A stretch of DNA of 64,000 nucleotides from Bradyrhizobium sp. BR 10289 (GTDB lineage: Bacteria > Pseudomonadota > Alphaproteobacteria > Rhizobiales > Xanthobacteraceae). The DNA lies in contig NZ_JACOFR010000001.1 in the NCBI RefSeq assembly GCF_019455385.1, positions 186,001 through 250,000 on the forward strand, written 5' to 3'. Positions 45,057-53,774 of this stretch are shown here, piece by piece. Positions within the stretch are counted from its first letter, which is position 1. Each line of letters opens with the position of its first letter. A model generated the notes under the pieces. It was not told where the DNA came from. It did not search any database and saw only the letters and a program-made list of their open reading frames with translations. The position numbers and the translations under genes are program-made.

Positions 45057-45278
45057 TCAGTTCGCGACGATCGCGATAGCCTGTCCTTCGGCAACGACAT
45101 CGTCGAGCTTGACCAGCAGCGATGTGATCGTGCCGCTCGCGGGCGAGAGCACGGGAATCTCCATCTTCATGGCTTCGACGACTACAACGTCATCGCCATC
45201 CGCTACGGTTCCTCCAACTTGCACGGGCGTTGCGCAGATGCGTCCCGCGACTTCGGTGACGATCTTTATTTCTGGCAT
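45057..45278 (-). CDS. Stand-alone biotin carboxyl carrier protein
   Basis: The 73-residue protein is a bare biotinyl domain, with the biotin attachment lysine Lys38 in EAMKMEI and the mirrored half SPASGTITSLLVKLDDVVAEGQ. The start at 45278 is chosen because it gives the normal domain start (MPEIKIVTEVAGRI). It carries CO2 from a biotin carboxylase to a carboxyltransferase. It is divergent from the IclR gene and the carboxyltransferase, forming the same functional module. No biotin carboxylase gene is in the window. Confidence 0.9.
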   Translation of the reverse strand: MPEIKIVTEVAGRICATPVQVGGTVADGDDVVVVEAMKMEIPVLSPASGTITSLLVKLDDVVAEGQAIAIVAN

Positions 45279-45333
45279 GCCATCGCCTTTTTGTTGTCGT
45301 CGCAAAATGCCTGAGGTAGCGTCGTCTGCAAGT

Positions 45334-45357
45334 GGAATTTAATTCCGCACAGCGGAA
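45334..45357. promoter_or_regulatory. Overlapping inverted repeats in the IclR/biotin-carrier divergent promoter
   Basis: GGAATTTAATTCC at 45334-45346 and TTCCGCACAGCGGAA at 45343-45357 are both perfect palindromes with 3 bp centres and share the middle TTCC. The second ends 3 bp before the ATG at 45361. Similar GGAA/TTCC dyads serve IclR-family regulators. It would control the carrier and the regulator/carboxyltransferase genes together. Confidence 0.55.
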
Positions 45358-45360
45358 CAA

Positions 45361-46347
45361 ATGGTAGGGAACATGGGACGACGTTCGGAGCGGTTGAGTA
45401 GGCAAGGTGCGCTCGCTGGCGAAGCCGGTGAGGGTGATGTCATCCAGGTGGTGTCGCGCGCGTTCGACGTGCTCCGATGCTTCGAGGGCCACGAGGCGAG
45501 ACTCGGCAATCTCGAGATTTCAAATCGCTGCGGTCTGCCGCGCTCGACGGTGTCGCGGCTCACGCACACCCTGACGCGCATGGGGCAGCTCGTGTATCTG
45601 CCGCGCGATCAGAAATATCGGATCGGCCCGAGCGCGGTGGCGATGAGCGCCTCGATGATGAAGGGCGCGCAGCTGCGCAGCATGATCCGCCAGCGGCTGC
45701 AGGAAGTCGCCGAGCAGCTGCCGGGCACCGTCGGTTTCGTCGTGCCCGATCGCTTCCATCTCGTCTATCTCCAGTTCGCGCGCTCGGCGACGGCGCTCGG
45801 CCTGCACGAAGGCACCGGCAGCCGCATCTCGATGGCATCGACCGCGGCAGGCGCAGCCTATACCGCAGCGCTCGCGCCGGAATTCGGCGATGCCTTCATC
45901 AACGACATGGAGCGCGAGGCGCCCGAGGCTGCCAAGATCCTGAAGCCCCGCATCGAGGCCAACCGGCAGATGCTGCGCGAGCGCGGCTATGTCGTGGCCT
46001 GTGGCCTGTGGAGCCCGCACATCAACGGCCTCGCGGTGCCGATCTGGTCGCCGCAGTACCAGACCTTCGTCGTCATCACGATCGGTCTTCTGTCGGCGAT
46101 GTATGACGAGCAGCGTCTGCATGACGAGGTCGCACCGCTGATGCTGGCACTTGGCCGTTCGCTCGGCAGCCTGATGGAGGGCGCGGAAGGCGACGCCTTC
46201 AACAGCCGCATCCCGCGCAAACCGGTCGCAATGACCGTGCACAACAATAACAAGCCGATCCATTCGGAGGGAGTGAATGAACTGGAAGCCGGAACTCGAC
46301 GAGCTCGCCCGGCGCGAAGCCTTCGCGCGGGAGATGGGCGGCGTTGA
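45361..46347 (+). CDS. IclR-family transcriptional regulator
   Basis: The 328-residue protein has an N-terminal winged helix (about 25-85, VIQVVSRAFDVLRCFEGHE, LEISNRCGLPRSTVSRLTHTL) and the IclR effector domain (GTGSRISMASTAAGAAYTAAL, VACGLWSPHINGLAVPIW). ATG 45361 and 45373 are both possible. The last 23 codons overlap the carboxyltransferase gene by 71 bp, an unusually long overlap, and the tail is Arg-rich with no sign of a domain. It probably regulates the carboxylase genes on either side. Confidence 0.9.
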   Translation: MVGNMGRRSERLSRQGALAGEAGEGDVIQVVSRAFDVLRCFEGHEARLGNLEISNRCGLPRSTVSRLTHTLTRMGQLVYLPRDQKYRIGPSAVAMSASMMKGAQLRSMIRQRLQEVAEQLPGTVGFVVPDRFHLVYLQFARSATALGLHEGTGSRISMASTAAGAAYTAALAPEFGDAFINDMEREAPEAAKILKPRIEANRQMLRERGYVVACGLWSPHINGLAVPIWSPQYQTFVVITIGLLSAMYDEQRLHDEVAPLMLALGRSLGSLMEGAEGDAFNSRIPRKPVAMTVHNNNKPIHSEGVNELEAGTRRARPARSLRAGDGRR

Positions 46348-47836
46348 CAAGGTCAAGCGACAGCATGACCAGGGCCGGCTGACTGTTCGGGAGCGTATCG
46401 ATAGACTGACCGACAAGGGCAGCTTTCACGAGATCGGTGCCGTCTCCGGCATCGGTGAGTACGATTCCAGCGGCGATCTCAAGAAGCTGACGCCGGCGAA
46501 CTGCGTGTTCGGGCGTGCGCGCGTCGATGGCCGCACGGTCGTCGTGGTCGGCGACGATTTTACGGTCCGCGGCGGCTCGGCCGATGCGTCGATCTCGGCC
46601 AAGCCGCTGATGGCGGAGGAGATGGCGCACGACTTCCGCCTGCCCATCATCCGCATCATCGAGGGCTCCGGCGGCGGCGGCTCGGTCAAGACCATCGAGA
46701 CCAAGGGCGCGGCCAACCTGCCGGGCGGCATCGGCGGCACGCGCTGGTATCGCTTCACGACGGAGAATCTCTCTCGCGTGCCGGTGGTCGCGCTCGGCCT
46801 CGGCTCGGTCGCGGGCCTTGGCGCCGCGCGGCTTGCCGCCAGCCACTACTCCATCATGACGCGAAAATCGGCGATGTTCGTCGCGGGCCCGCCGGTGGTG
46901 AAGGCGCTGGGGCAGGACCTCTCGAAGGAGGAGCTCGGCGGCACCGATATCCAGACCCGCGCCGGCGCGGTCGATCATGCCGTCGACACGGAGGAGGAGG
47001 CCTTTGCCTGCGCGCGGCGTTTCCTGTCCTACCTGCCGTCATCGGTCTACGAGCTGCCGCCGACCGTGCCCTGCGCCGACAATCCGGAGCGCGCAGAAGA
47101 AGCGCTGATGAACGCGGTGCCGCGCAACCGCAAGCAGGTCTACAAGATCCGGCCGATCATCGATGCCGTCGTCGACAGGGGCTCGTTCTTCGAAGTTGCG
47201 AAAAACTTCGGCAAGCCGATCATCGTCGGCCTTGCCCGGCTCGAGGGCCGGGCGGTGATGGTGCTCGCCAGCGACAGCTTTCACTATGGCGGCTCGTGGA
47301 CGGCGGATGCCTGCCAGAAGGTGGTGCGCTGGGTCGACTTCGCCGAGACCTTCCATCTGCCGATCGTCTATCTCATGGATTGCCCCGGCTTCATGATCGG
47401 CCTCGATGCCGAGAAGGCGGCGACCATCCGCCATGGCGTCCGCGCCATGGCCGCGGTCAACCAGACCACCGTGCCCTGGTGCACCGTGATCCTGCGCAAC
47501 GCCTTCGGTGTCGCCGGCGTGGTGCATCAGCCCGCCGACCGTTTCTCGATCCGCTACGCCTGGCCGTCGGCCTATTGGGGCTCGCTGCCGCTCGAAGGCG
47601 GCATCGAGGCCGCCTACCGCGCCGACATCGAGGCCGCCGAGGACAAGGGTGCCAAGCTGGAGGAAATCCAGCAGCGCCTCAACAAGCTGCGCTCGCCGTT
47701 CCGCTCCGCCGAAAAATTCTGGGTCGAGGAGATCATCGATCCCAGAAAGACAAGGTCACTGCTGTGCGAATTCGCAAGGCTCGCCGAGCCCTTGCGCAAG
47801 GCGGGGCCGCCGGAGAACTTTTCGATCAGGCCATAG
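46277..47836 (+). CDS. Acyl-CoA carboxylase carboxyltransferase (beta) subunit
   Basis: The 519-residue crotonase-superfamily carboxyltransferase has the N-terminal half (GRLTVRERIDRLTDKGSFHEIG, SGGGGSVKTIETKG-like) and the C-terminal half (VMVLASDSFHYGGSWTADACQK, MDCPGFMIGLDAEKAATIRHG) of methylcrotonyl-, propionyl- or geranyl-type enzymes. It moves CO2 from biotin to an acyl-CoA. It overlaps the IclR gene and is opposite the small biotin carrier. The acyl substrate is not defined by what can be seen. No biotin carboxylase gene is in the window. Confidence 0.9.
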   Translation: MNWKPELDELARREAFAREMGGVDKVKRQHDQGRLTVRERIDRLTDKGSFHEIGAVSGIGEYDSSGDLKKLTPANCVFGRARVDGRTVVVVGDDFTVRGGSADASISAKPLMAEEMAHDFRLPIIRIIEGSGGGGSVKTIETKGAANLPGGIGGTRWYRFTTENLSRVPVVALGLGSVAGLGAARLAASHYSIMTRKSAMFVAGPPVVKALGQDLSKEELGGTDIQTRAGAVDHAVDTEEEAFACARRFLSYLPSSVYELPPTVPCADNPERAEEALMNAVPRNRKQVYKIRPIIDAVVDRGSFFEVAKNFGKPIIVGLARLEGRAVMVLASDSFHYGGSWTADACQKVVRWVDFAETFHLPIVYLMDCPGFMIGLDAEKAATIRHGVRAMAAVNQTTVPWCTVILRNAFGVAGVVHQPADRFSIRYAWPSAYWGSLPLEGGIEAAYRADIEAAEDKGAKLEEIQQRLNKLRSPFRSAEKFWVEEIIDPRKTRSLLCEFARLAEPLRKAGPPENFSIRP

Positions 47837-47846
47837 CTCTCACCTG

Positions 47847-47933
47847 CGTCATTGCGAGGAGCCGTTGCGACGACGCAATCCAGACTGTCTCCGCGGAGGC
47901 TGCCTGCATTGCTTCCCTGGGCTCGCAATGACG
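47847..47933. repeat. Intergenic palindromic repeat, CGTCATTGCGAG family
   Basis: CGTCATTGCGAG at 47847-47858 and CTCGCAATGACG at 47922-47933 are perfect 12 bp terminal inverted repeats of an 87 bp unit. The inside has GCAATCCAGACTGTCTCCGC, a sequence I associate with repeats common in Bradyrhizobium and relatives. It follows the carboxyltransferase gene. Confidence 0.85.
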
Positions 47934-48084
47934 GTTGTACCTGGATCGATTGCGCGTGAGGCGAGTTTAACTACGTTAACGCCGCGCAACTCAGCCACTT
48001 TCCGCCGCGCTTCAGGCGCATTTCAGCCAAACCGATATTGGTCTCTCGTCGCGGGGCAGGACCCTCCAACCCAGAGTCCTGCAA

Positions 48085-48621
48085 ATGATCAAGCTGGTTC
48101 TTTCAGCGTGCGTTTTTGTTGTCGCCACCTCGACCGCCGCAGAAGCGCGGTCCTATCGCAACTTCCAAGCTCCCGAATGCAATATCACAATGCCATGCGA
48201 TTTCTCGTATGCGCAGCCGCGCCGCGAGCGGGTTTCGCGGCCGTCGTTGCAGGCCTATCGCGCAACACAGATGACAGTGACCAACGCGGGTTATACCGCG
48301 ACAACGGTCAGCGTCACAGGTGATCGCGTCATCGGCGGCCGTCCCGCCGGTTGTCCATCATCCTTCTGTGGCTGCGGTGCGGCGATCCGCGTATTCGGCC
48401 ATGTCGTTCCGGAATTGAACCTGGCGTCGAACTGGTTGCGCTTCCCGCGCGCGTCGCCGGCGCCCGGAATGGTTGCGGCGCGCCGCGGGCATGTCTTCGT
48501 TCTGGAGCAGCATCTCGGAGGCGATATGTGGATGGCCTATGACGCCAATTCGGGCGGCCACGCCACGCGCCTGCATGCGCGCTCTCTGCGGGGCTACACC
48601 GTCGTCAACCCGCGCGGCTGA
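48085..48621 (+). CDS. Exported protein of unknown function
   Basis: The 178-residue protein has a signal peptide (MIKLVLSACVFVVATSTAAEA) and a mature domain with several cysteines (ECNITMPCDF, GCPSSFCGCGAAIRVFG) and a C-terminal stretch VFVLEQHLGGDMWMAYDANSGGHATRLH that resembles a short papain-like or CHAP-like fold in flavour, with Cys and His residues. I do not recognise the family with certainty. It is preceded by a repeat and stands alone. Base composition is like its neighbours. Confidence 0.65.
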   Translation: MIKLVLSACVFVVATSTAAEARSYRNFQAPECNITMPCDFSYAQPRRERVSRPSLQAYRATQMTVTNAGYTATTVSVTGDRVIGGRPAGCPSSFCGCGAAIRVFGHVVPELNLASNWLRFPRASPAPGMVAARRGHVFVLEQHLGGDMWMAYDANSGGHATRLHARSLRGYTVVNPRG

Positions 48622-48744
48622 TGGTCTGCGGATCGCGCGCGCCGGGCGTTTTTTTCTGGCGTGTATCGCTGTCCTCAGTTTTGTTTCAGTTGTTGTGGCG
48701 CCGCCCGAACGGCTGACCTGCGACGTTCAACCCGAGTCGAACGA

Positions 48745-48777
48745 CACGGGCTCCCCGCAGCCTGCGAGGAGCCCGTG
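48745..48777. terminator. Strong hairpin upstream of the secretin gene
   Basis: CACGGGCTCC at 48745-48754 pairs perfectly with GGAGCCCGTG at 48768-48777 around a 13 base loop and is followed by GCGTCTTTC. It may terminate the exported-protein transcript or act in the secretin leader. The T run is short. Confidence 0.45.
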
Positions 48778-48814
48778 GCGTCTTTCGAGGGACAGGACGT
48801 TGAGGACAATCGTC

Positions 48815-50263
48815 ATGCATGGCGCTGCCGGATCATTACCGCGTGCATCCAGGCACGTGCTGCCAATTCTGATCGCCCTGGCTGCGGTGTCCTGCCAGTC
48901 GCCCTCGGTGGAAGCCGCCGACCGCCGGACTCCGAAGCAGGAGGATGCGACCAGCCCGTCCGATGCGCGGTTCGTGTCCCTGGGCGTCGGAAAGTCCTTC
49001 GTGGTCGACCTTCCACGCGACGTGAAGGATGTGCTGGTCGCGGATCCGAAGATCGCCAATGTCGTGCTGCGATCGACGCAGCGCGCCTATGTCATCGGGG
49101 TGGCGGTGGGGCAGACCAACGTGGTGTTCTTCGACACCGCCGGCCAGTCGATCGCAGCCTATGACATCGCCGTCAAGCGTGACCTGAACGGCGTTCGGGC
49201 CGCGCTGAAGCAGGCGCTTCCCGCGGCCAACATTCAGATCGACGGCGTCGGCGATGGCGTCATATTGACCGGCACCGCCGCGACGCCCGTCGAAGCCCAG
49301 CAGGCCAACGACATCGCCGCGCGCCTCACGGGCGGCGCCGACAAGGTCGTCAACTCGATCACGGTTCGGGGACGGGACCAAGTGATGCTGAAGGTGACGG
49401 TCGCCGAGGTCTCGCGCCAGATCATTAAGCAGCTCGGCGTCGACCTCAGTACCAGTCTCAGCTCGGGCACGTCGACCGTCAGCCTGACGAACTCCAACCC
49501 CTTTACGGCCTATGGCAAGAACCTCGTGGACGGCAACAACGTATCCCTGTCGGCAGGCGGGACGACGGCCACGCTGCGCGCGATGGAGAATGCAGGCGTG
49601 ATGCGCACCCTGGCGGAGCCGACGTTGACGGCGATCTCGGGAGAGTCCGCGACTTTCATCTCCGGCGGCGAGTTTCCGGTTCCTGCGGGCTATTCCTGCG
49701 ATCCGACCACTCATGTCTGCACCACGCAGATCAGCTTCAAGAAATTCGGAATGTCGTTGAACTTCACGCCGGTCGTCCTGGCGGAAGGCCGCATCAGCAT
49801 GCACCTGATGGCCGAGGTGTCGGATATTTCGAACGAGAATGCGATCACGCTGTCCCAGGCGGTGAGCGACAGCACGACCAACTCGTTGACCGTGCCGTCG
49901 ATCAAGACGCGTCGGGCCGAGAGCACGCTCGAAATCCCCTCCGGCGGGTCCATGGCGGTTGCCGGCCTGATCCAGGACCAGACCAAGCGCGCGGTGAATG
50001 GCCTGCCCGGGCTGATGCAAGTGCCGCTGCTGGGCGCGTTGTTCCGCAGCCAGGATTTCGTCAACAACCAGACCGAGCTCGTCGTTCTCGTGACGCCCTA
50101 CGTGGTCCGCGCCGTGAGCCCGAGAGAGCTGTCGCGGCCGGACGACGGCTTCGTCGGCGCGAGCGACCCGCAATCCGCTCTCATCGGCAACATCAACCGA
50201 ATCTACGGCCGAACCGGGCCGGTGGGAGGCCGCCGCGGCGATGTCGGCTTCATCACCGAGTGA
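48815..50263 (+). CDS. CpaC-like type II/III secretion family secretin (orphan)
   Basis: From ATG 48815 (GAGGAC 9 bases before) the protein is 482 residues. The N-terminal signal (HVLPILIALAAVSCQSPSVEA) is followed by the CpaC/RcpA-type N domain (SLGVGKSFVVDLPRDVKDVLVADPKIANVV), a BON-like domain (DLNGVRAALKQALPAANIQI), and the secretin core (LRAMENAGVMRTLAEPTLTAISGESATF, GLPGLMQVPLLGALFRSQDF). Secretins form outer membrane channels for Flp/Tad pili. No other cpa/tad gene is nearby. A cysteine at AAVSC might be a lipid site. The 3' end adds an Arg/Gly-rich tail. Confidence 0.88.
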   Translation: MHGAAGSLPRASRHVLPILIALAAVSCQSPSVEAADRRTPKQEDATSPSDARFVSLGVGKSFVVDLPRDVKDVLVADPKIANVVLRSTQRAYVIGVAVGQTNVVFFDTAGQSIAAYDIAVKRDLNGVRAALKQALPAANIQIDGVGDGVILTGTAATPVEAQQANDIAARLTGGADKVVNSITVRGRDQVMLKVTVAEVSRQIIKQLGVDLSTSLSSGTSTVSLTNSNPFTAYGKNLVDGNNVSLSAGGTTATLRAMENAGVMRTLAEPTLTAISGESATFISGGEFPVPAGYSCDPTTHVCTTQISFKKFGMSLNFTPVVLAEGRISMHLMAEVSDISNENAITLSQAVSDSTTNSLTVPSIKTRRAESTLEIPSGGSMAVAGLIQDQTKRAVNGLPGLMQVPLLGALFRSQDFVNNQTELVVLVTPYVVRAVSPRELSRPDDGFVGASDPQSALIGNINRIYGRTGPVGGRRGDVGFITE

Positions 50264-50378
50264 GGCGCGTTCCGGCAACGTTCATTCAATCTCCGCAACA
50301 TTTGTAAACATCTTCGCCAACATCTCGCGGCTGTTCGCGCGTAGGACGCGCGCGGATTTTACGGAGTGGGATTAAGCG

Positions 50379-50873
50379 ATGCACTTGAAGATCACCGCCG
50401 CGCTTGCCGGCGTCGGCGCGATATGCCTCGCGCTGGCAAACATCAACCCGGTGCGCGCGGAGCTGGTGTTCGACAGTCTGGGCGGCACCTGGTCGGGCAC
50501 CGGCACGATGAAGCCGTCGGACGGCCCGCGCGAGAAGGTCCGTTGCAAGGTGGCGTACAGCATCACCAAACCCGGCCGTTCCGTCAGCCTCGACCTGCGC
50601 TGCGCCAGCGATGCATATAAGATGGTCCTGTCCGCAAACATCGAGCAGAACGGTACGGAGCTGTCCGGCAACTGGTTCGAGCACGAATATCGCCAGGGCG
50701 GCAAGGTCTATGGCACCAACAAGGACGGCCTGATCGAGGCGCGCATCGAGGGCAATACGGTCGCGGCGCTGGTGACGATCCAGACCAAGGGCAACCATCA
50801 GTCGTTCCTGATGGAAGCCCCGGGGTCCTGGATGTCGGAGGTGGCGATCGAATTGAACAAGGATGCGAAATGA
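50379..50873 (+). CDS. Exported protein of unknown function (beta-rich)
   Basis: The 164-residue protein has a signal peptide (MHLKITAALAGVGAICLALA, cleavage near VRAE) and a mature part of alternating beta-strand character: GGTWSGTGTMKPSDG, VRCKVAYSITKPGRSVSLDLRC (two Cys), and NGTELSGNWFEHEYRQGGKVYG. It looks like a small periplasmic beta-barrel of the lipocalin or heme-binding sort, but no named family can be assigned. It stands alone between the secretin and the convergent cytochrome gene. Confidence 0.65.
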   Translation: MHLKITAALAGVGAICLALANINPVRAELVFDSLGGTWSGTGTMKPSDGPREKVRCKVAYSITKPGRSVSLDLRCASDAYKMVLSANIEQNGTELSGNWFEHEYRQGGKVYGTNKDGLIEARIEGNTVAALVTIQTKGNHQSFLMEAPGSWMSEVAIELNKDAK

Positions 50874-50879
50874 CCTCGC

Positions 50880-51512
50880 TCAATCCGGGCAGGGCTGTCC
50901 CGCGGCGCCCCACATCGCCATGTCCTTGACGTGCTCCTCGAACGAGCCGGGCGGCGTCGAGCGGCCCGCGCCGGGCGCCCATCCGCGCGGGATGAAGCCG
51001 TTCAGGGAGGCGTCGTGCCGGAGGTGATCGACGAGACCGGCGGCGTCGCGACCGCCGTTGCGCTTGGGATCTTTCAGCTGCGCGCAGATCTCGGCGCCGG
51101 TCTTGCCGAACCAGATGAAGGCGACCGGGGCAAGCTGCCAGTCGATGCCGGCGCGCGGCGGCGACGGTGCCGGCTCGTTGGCCTGGGTGGATGTCATGTG
51201 ACAGGTCGAGCAGGCGAGCGCTTCGGTGCCGATCCGGCTTTCTCCGCCATGAATGTTCATGCCGTGCACGCGCGGCTTGGTCTCGCCGGCCGGCGTCCAG
51301 ATCGGGATCGCCTTGGCGTCGACATGGCAGTTGGCGCAGCGCGGATGCGTCACCACGGCTTCGATGCGTTTCCAGGCCTCCAGCCCCTCGGCGCGGCTGA
51401 CGCTGCCCGCCTGCGAGACTTCGCTTTTGCCGTCGTCCTTGGCGGCGACAATCCCGGTGAGGGCCGCAATGGCCGACGCCGCGAGGACGACCGCGATCAG
51501 AGATCTCTTCAT
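50880..51512 (-). CDS. Di-heme cytochrome c, partner of the molybdoenzyme
   Basis: From ATG 51512 the protein is 210 residues with a signal peptide (SLIAVVLAASAIAALTGIVAA). Two haem c sites are present: CANCH at 59-63 and CSTCH at 101-105. Later Met/His residues (such as those in RVHGMNIHGG) may serve as axial ligands. It probably accepts electrons from the isoquinoline-type oxidoreductase encoded 8 bp upstream and passes them to the respiratory chain. Confidence 0.9.
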   Translation of the reverse strand: MKRSLIAVVLAASAIAALTGIVAAKDDGKSEVSQAGSVSRAEGLEAWKRIEAVVTHPRCANCHVDAKAIPIWTPAGETKPRVHGMNIHGGESRIGTEALACSTCHMTSTQANEPAPSPPRAGIDWQLAPVAFIWFGKTGAEICAQLKDPKRNGGRDAAGLVDHLRHDASLNGFIPRGWAPGAGRSTPPGSFEEHVKDMAMWGAAGQPCPD

Positions 51513-51520
51513 GGCGCGCC

Positions 51521-53773
51521 TCAGACGAAATCGATGAACTTGTTGAAGGGCATTTCCCGGATCCGCTTGCCGGTCGCCGCGAAGATCGCATTCGCGAGCG
51601 CAGGCGCGGCAGGAGGCACCGGCGGCTCGCCGACGCCTCTCACCTTGGGATCGTTCTCGAGCCCGCGCACTTCGATGACCGGGCACTGGTAGATCCGCAT
51701 CGCTTCGTGGTGATTGTAGTTGGTCTGCTGAACCGCGCCCTTGGCGTAGGTTAGCTCGCAATTGATGGCGTGGCCGAGCCCCCAGACGACGCCGCCCTGC
51801 ACCTGGTTCTCGAAATTGACGGGATCCATCACCTTGCCGACGTCGGCGGCGATCCAGACCTTGTCGATCTTGATGCCTCTGTCCGTCATCGAGACTTCGA
51901 CGACTTCGGCGACCGGCGTGCCAAAGGACTCCACGAAGGCGACGCCGCGGCCGCGGCCGTTGCCGAGCGGCCCCTTCCAGTCCGACATCTCCGCGACCGT
52001 CTCCAGCACCTTGCGGTAATGCGGCACGGTGCACATCGCGATGCGTGCCTTCATGGGATCGAGGCCCGCCGCGTGGATCAGCTCGTCGATGAAGCTCTCG
52101 GTGAAGAAGCCCGATGTCGAGGCGCCGACCGATCGCCACGTCGTGCACGGCGACAACCCTTGCGCCTCATAGCTCGTGCCCCTGAAATTGGGGATGTCGT
52201 AATAGACATTCCACAGGCCGGCGGCCAATTGCCCGTCGGGATCCTTCGAAGGCGTGCCGGACCGCTCCAGCAGCCCCTTGAGCGGCGCCGTCGAGGCCAA
52301 AGCCAGATCGGCGGAAACAATCTTGTTGTTCTCGACGCTGCCGCGGTGCCGGGCGATCGCGATTTGCCGCGGGACGTCCTGGAGAAAATCCTCCTCGCGC
52401 GAGAACACCAGCTTGATCGGCGTGCCCTTCATCTGGTTGGCGATCTCGGCGAGAACGCGGACGTTCTCGTATTCGAGACGGTGGCCGAAACTTCCCCCCG
52501 TCCACTGATTGTGGAAGGTGACCTGCTCCGGCTTGAGGCCGATCGCCGTCGCCGCGACATATTGCACGAAGCGGGGGCTCTGATGGCCGACCCAGATCTC
52601 CATCCCCTTGTCGGTGACGAGGCCGATCCCGTTCAGCGGCTCGAGTGGCTGATGCCCCACATAGGGCGCGCGATATTCGGCCTCGACCAGCTTGCCCGTC
52701 TTCAGGCCGGCGTCGATATCGCCGGTCTTCTTCCACTCCTTGCCGAGGAATTCCGGCTTGAACGAGGATTCCAGCACCTTCCAGTGATCGGCTTGTTCAG
52801 CGGGATAGGCCGAGGGCGCCCACTCGCAAACGACGGTGTCGACCGCCTTCATGGCGTACCAGCTGTTCGTCGCAATCACCGCGACGCCGTTCTTGATTTC
52901 GAGGACCTTCTTGACCCCCGGCATCGTGCGCGCCTTGCTGGCGTTGTAGGATTTCAGCGGCTGCCCCTTGGCGGGATTGAGCTTGACGGAGGCGTAGAGC
53001 ATGCCGTCCGCCTTCAGGTCGATGCCGAACTTCAGCTCGCCCATGACCTTGTCGCGAATGTCGAGGCGCGTCATCGGCTTGCCCAGCAGGCGCCATGTCG
53101 AGGGATCGCGCGGCTTGGCATCGAGCACCGGCGGAATTTTTGCGGCGTCCGCGGAGAGGTCGACATAGGCGATCTTGGTGCCGTTGGGCAGGATTACATG
53201 GCCCGACTGGGTGCGCAGCTCGGCCAGCGCGACGCCCGTGCGTTTGGCCGCGGCCGCCTTCAACGTCTCGCGCGCGACCGCGCCGGCAACACGTAGCTTT
53301 TCATAGGTATCCGGCATCGAACTCGACCCGCCGGTCATCTGCAGGCCGGCCTGCCTCAGCCATTCGAGCGTCTTGGCGCGGGCTTCCTCGGCGGCCGGAC
53401 TCTGGTCCGCCGCCACGAACGGCGCGAACTCGTCGGCAAAGCCGGTGTTGAAATAGGCGGGACTGGGCCCGGCAAAGCGAACGTCGAACTGGCCGGGATC
53501 GAGATCCATCTCCTCGGCGATCATGATCGGCTGCACCGAGCCGACGCCCTGGCCGATGTCGGCATGCTGGGCGATCAGCGTGATTTTTTCGGGGCTGATC
53601 TCGACCCAGGGATTGAAGGTGACGGAGTTCGGCCCGAGACCGGCGGAGAGCGGATTGTCGCCGGCGGTGGCGGCCGCTTCTGCCGTGCCGAAAGCGCCGA
53701 ACGCAATGCCACCGGCGATGGCGGCGGAGCCGAGCACGAAGGCGCGGCGGGAGAGCTTCTCGATGTGGCCCAT
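51521..53773 (-). CDS. Aldehyde/isoquinoline oxidoreductase-type molybdopterin subunit (IorB-like)
   Basis: The 750-residue protein begins with a Tat leader (KLSRRAFVLGSAAIAGGIAF) and belongs to the xanthine-dehydrogenase superfamily molybdenum subunit. QHADIGQGVGSVQPIMIAEEMDLD, GTPIKLVFSREEDFLQD, and the RSVGASTSGFFTESFIDEL region carry cofactor-binding motifs; the end has GLGHAINCELTYAKGA and GVGEPPVPPAAPALANAI. It hydroxylates N-heterocycles or oxidises aldehydes in the periplasm. The small [2Fe-2S] subunit is 1 bp upstream and the cytochrome c is downstream, replacing the FAD subunit of typical XDH. Confidence 0.9.
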   Translation of the reverse strand: MGHIEKLSRRAFVLGSAAIAGGIAFGAFGTAEAAATAGDNPLSAGLGPNSVTFNPWVEISPEKITLIAQHADIGQGVGSVQPIMIAEEMDLDPGQFDVRFAGPSPAYFNTGFADEFAPFVAADQSPAAEEARAKTLEWLRQAGLQMTGGSSSMPDTYEKLRVAGAVARETLKAAAAKRTGVALAELRTQSGHVILPNGTKIAYVDLSADAAKIPPVLDAKPRDPSTWRLLGKPMTRLDIRDKVMGELKFGIDLKADGMLYASVKLNPAKGQPLKSYNASKARTMPGVKKVLEIKNGVAVIATNSWYAMKAVDTVVCEWAPSAYPAEQADHWKVLESSFKPEFLGKEWKKTGDIDAGLKTGKLVEAEYRAPYVGHQPLEPLNGIGLVTDKGMEIWVGHQSPRFVQYVAATAIGLKPEQVTFHNQWTGGSFGHRLEYENVRVLAEIANQMKGTPIKLVFSREEDFLQDVPRQIAIARHRGSVENNKIVSADLALASTAPLKGLLERSGTPSKDPDGQLAAGLWNVYYDIPNFRGTSYEAQGLSPCTTWRSVGASTSGFFTESFIDELIHAAGLDPMKARIAMCTVPHYRKVLETVAEMSDWKGPLGNGRGRGVAFVESFGTPVAEVVEVSMTDRGIKIDKVWIAADVGKVMDPVNFENQVQGGVVWGLGHAINCELTYAKGAVQQTNYNHHEAMRIYQCPVIEVRGLENDPKVRGVGEPPVPPAAPALANAIFAATGKRIREMPFNKFIDFV

Positions 53774-53774
53774 C

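Noticed and set aside
48473-48814. N-terminal extension of the secretin
   Set aside because: The extra 114 residues overlap the exported-protein gene in another frame and the hairpin at 48745, and lack a signal; the ATG at 48815 gives a normal signal peptide.
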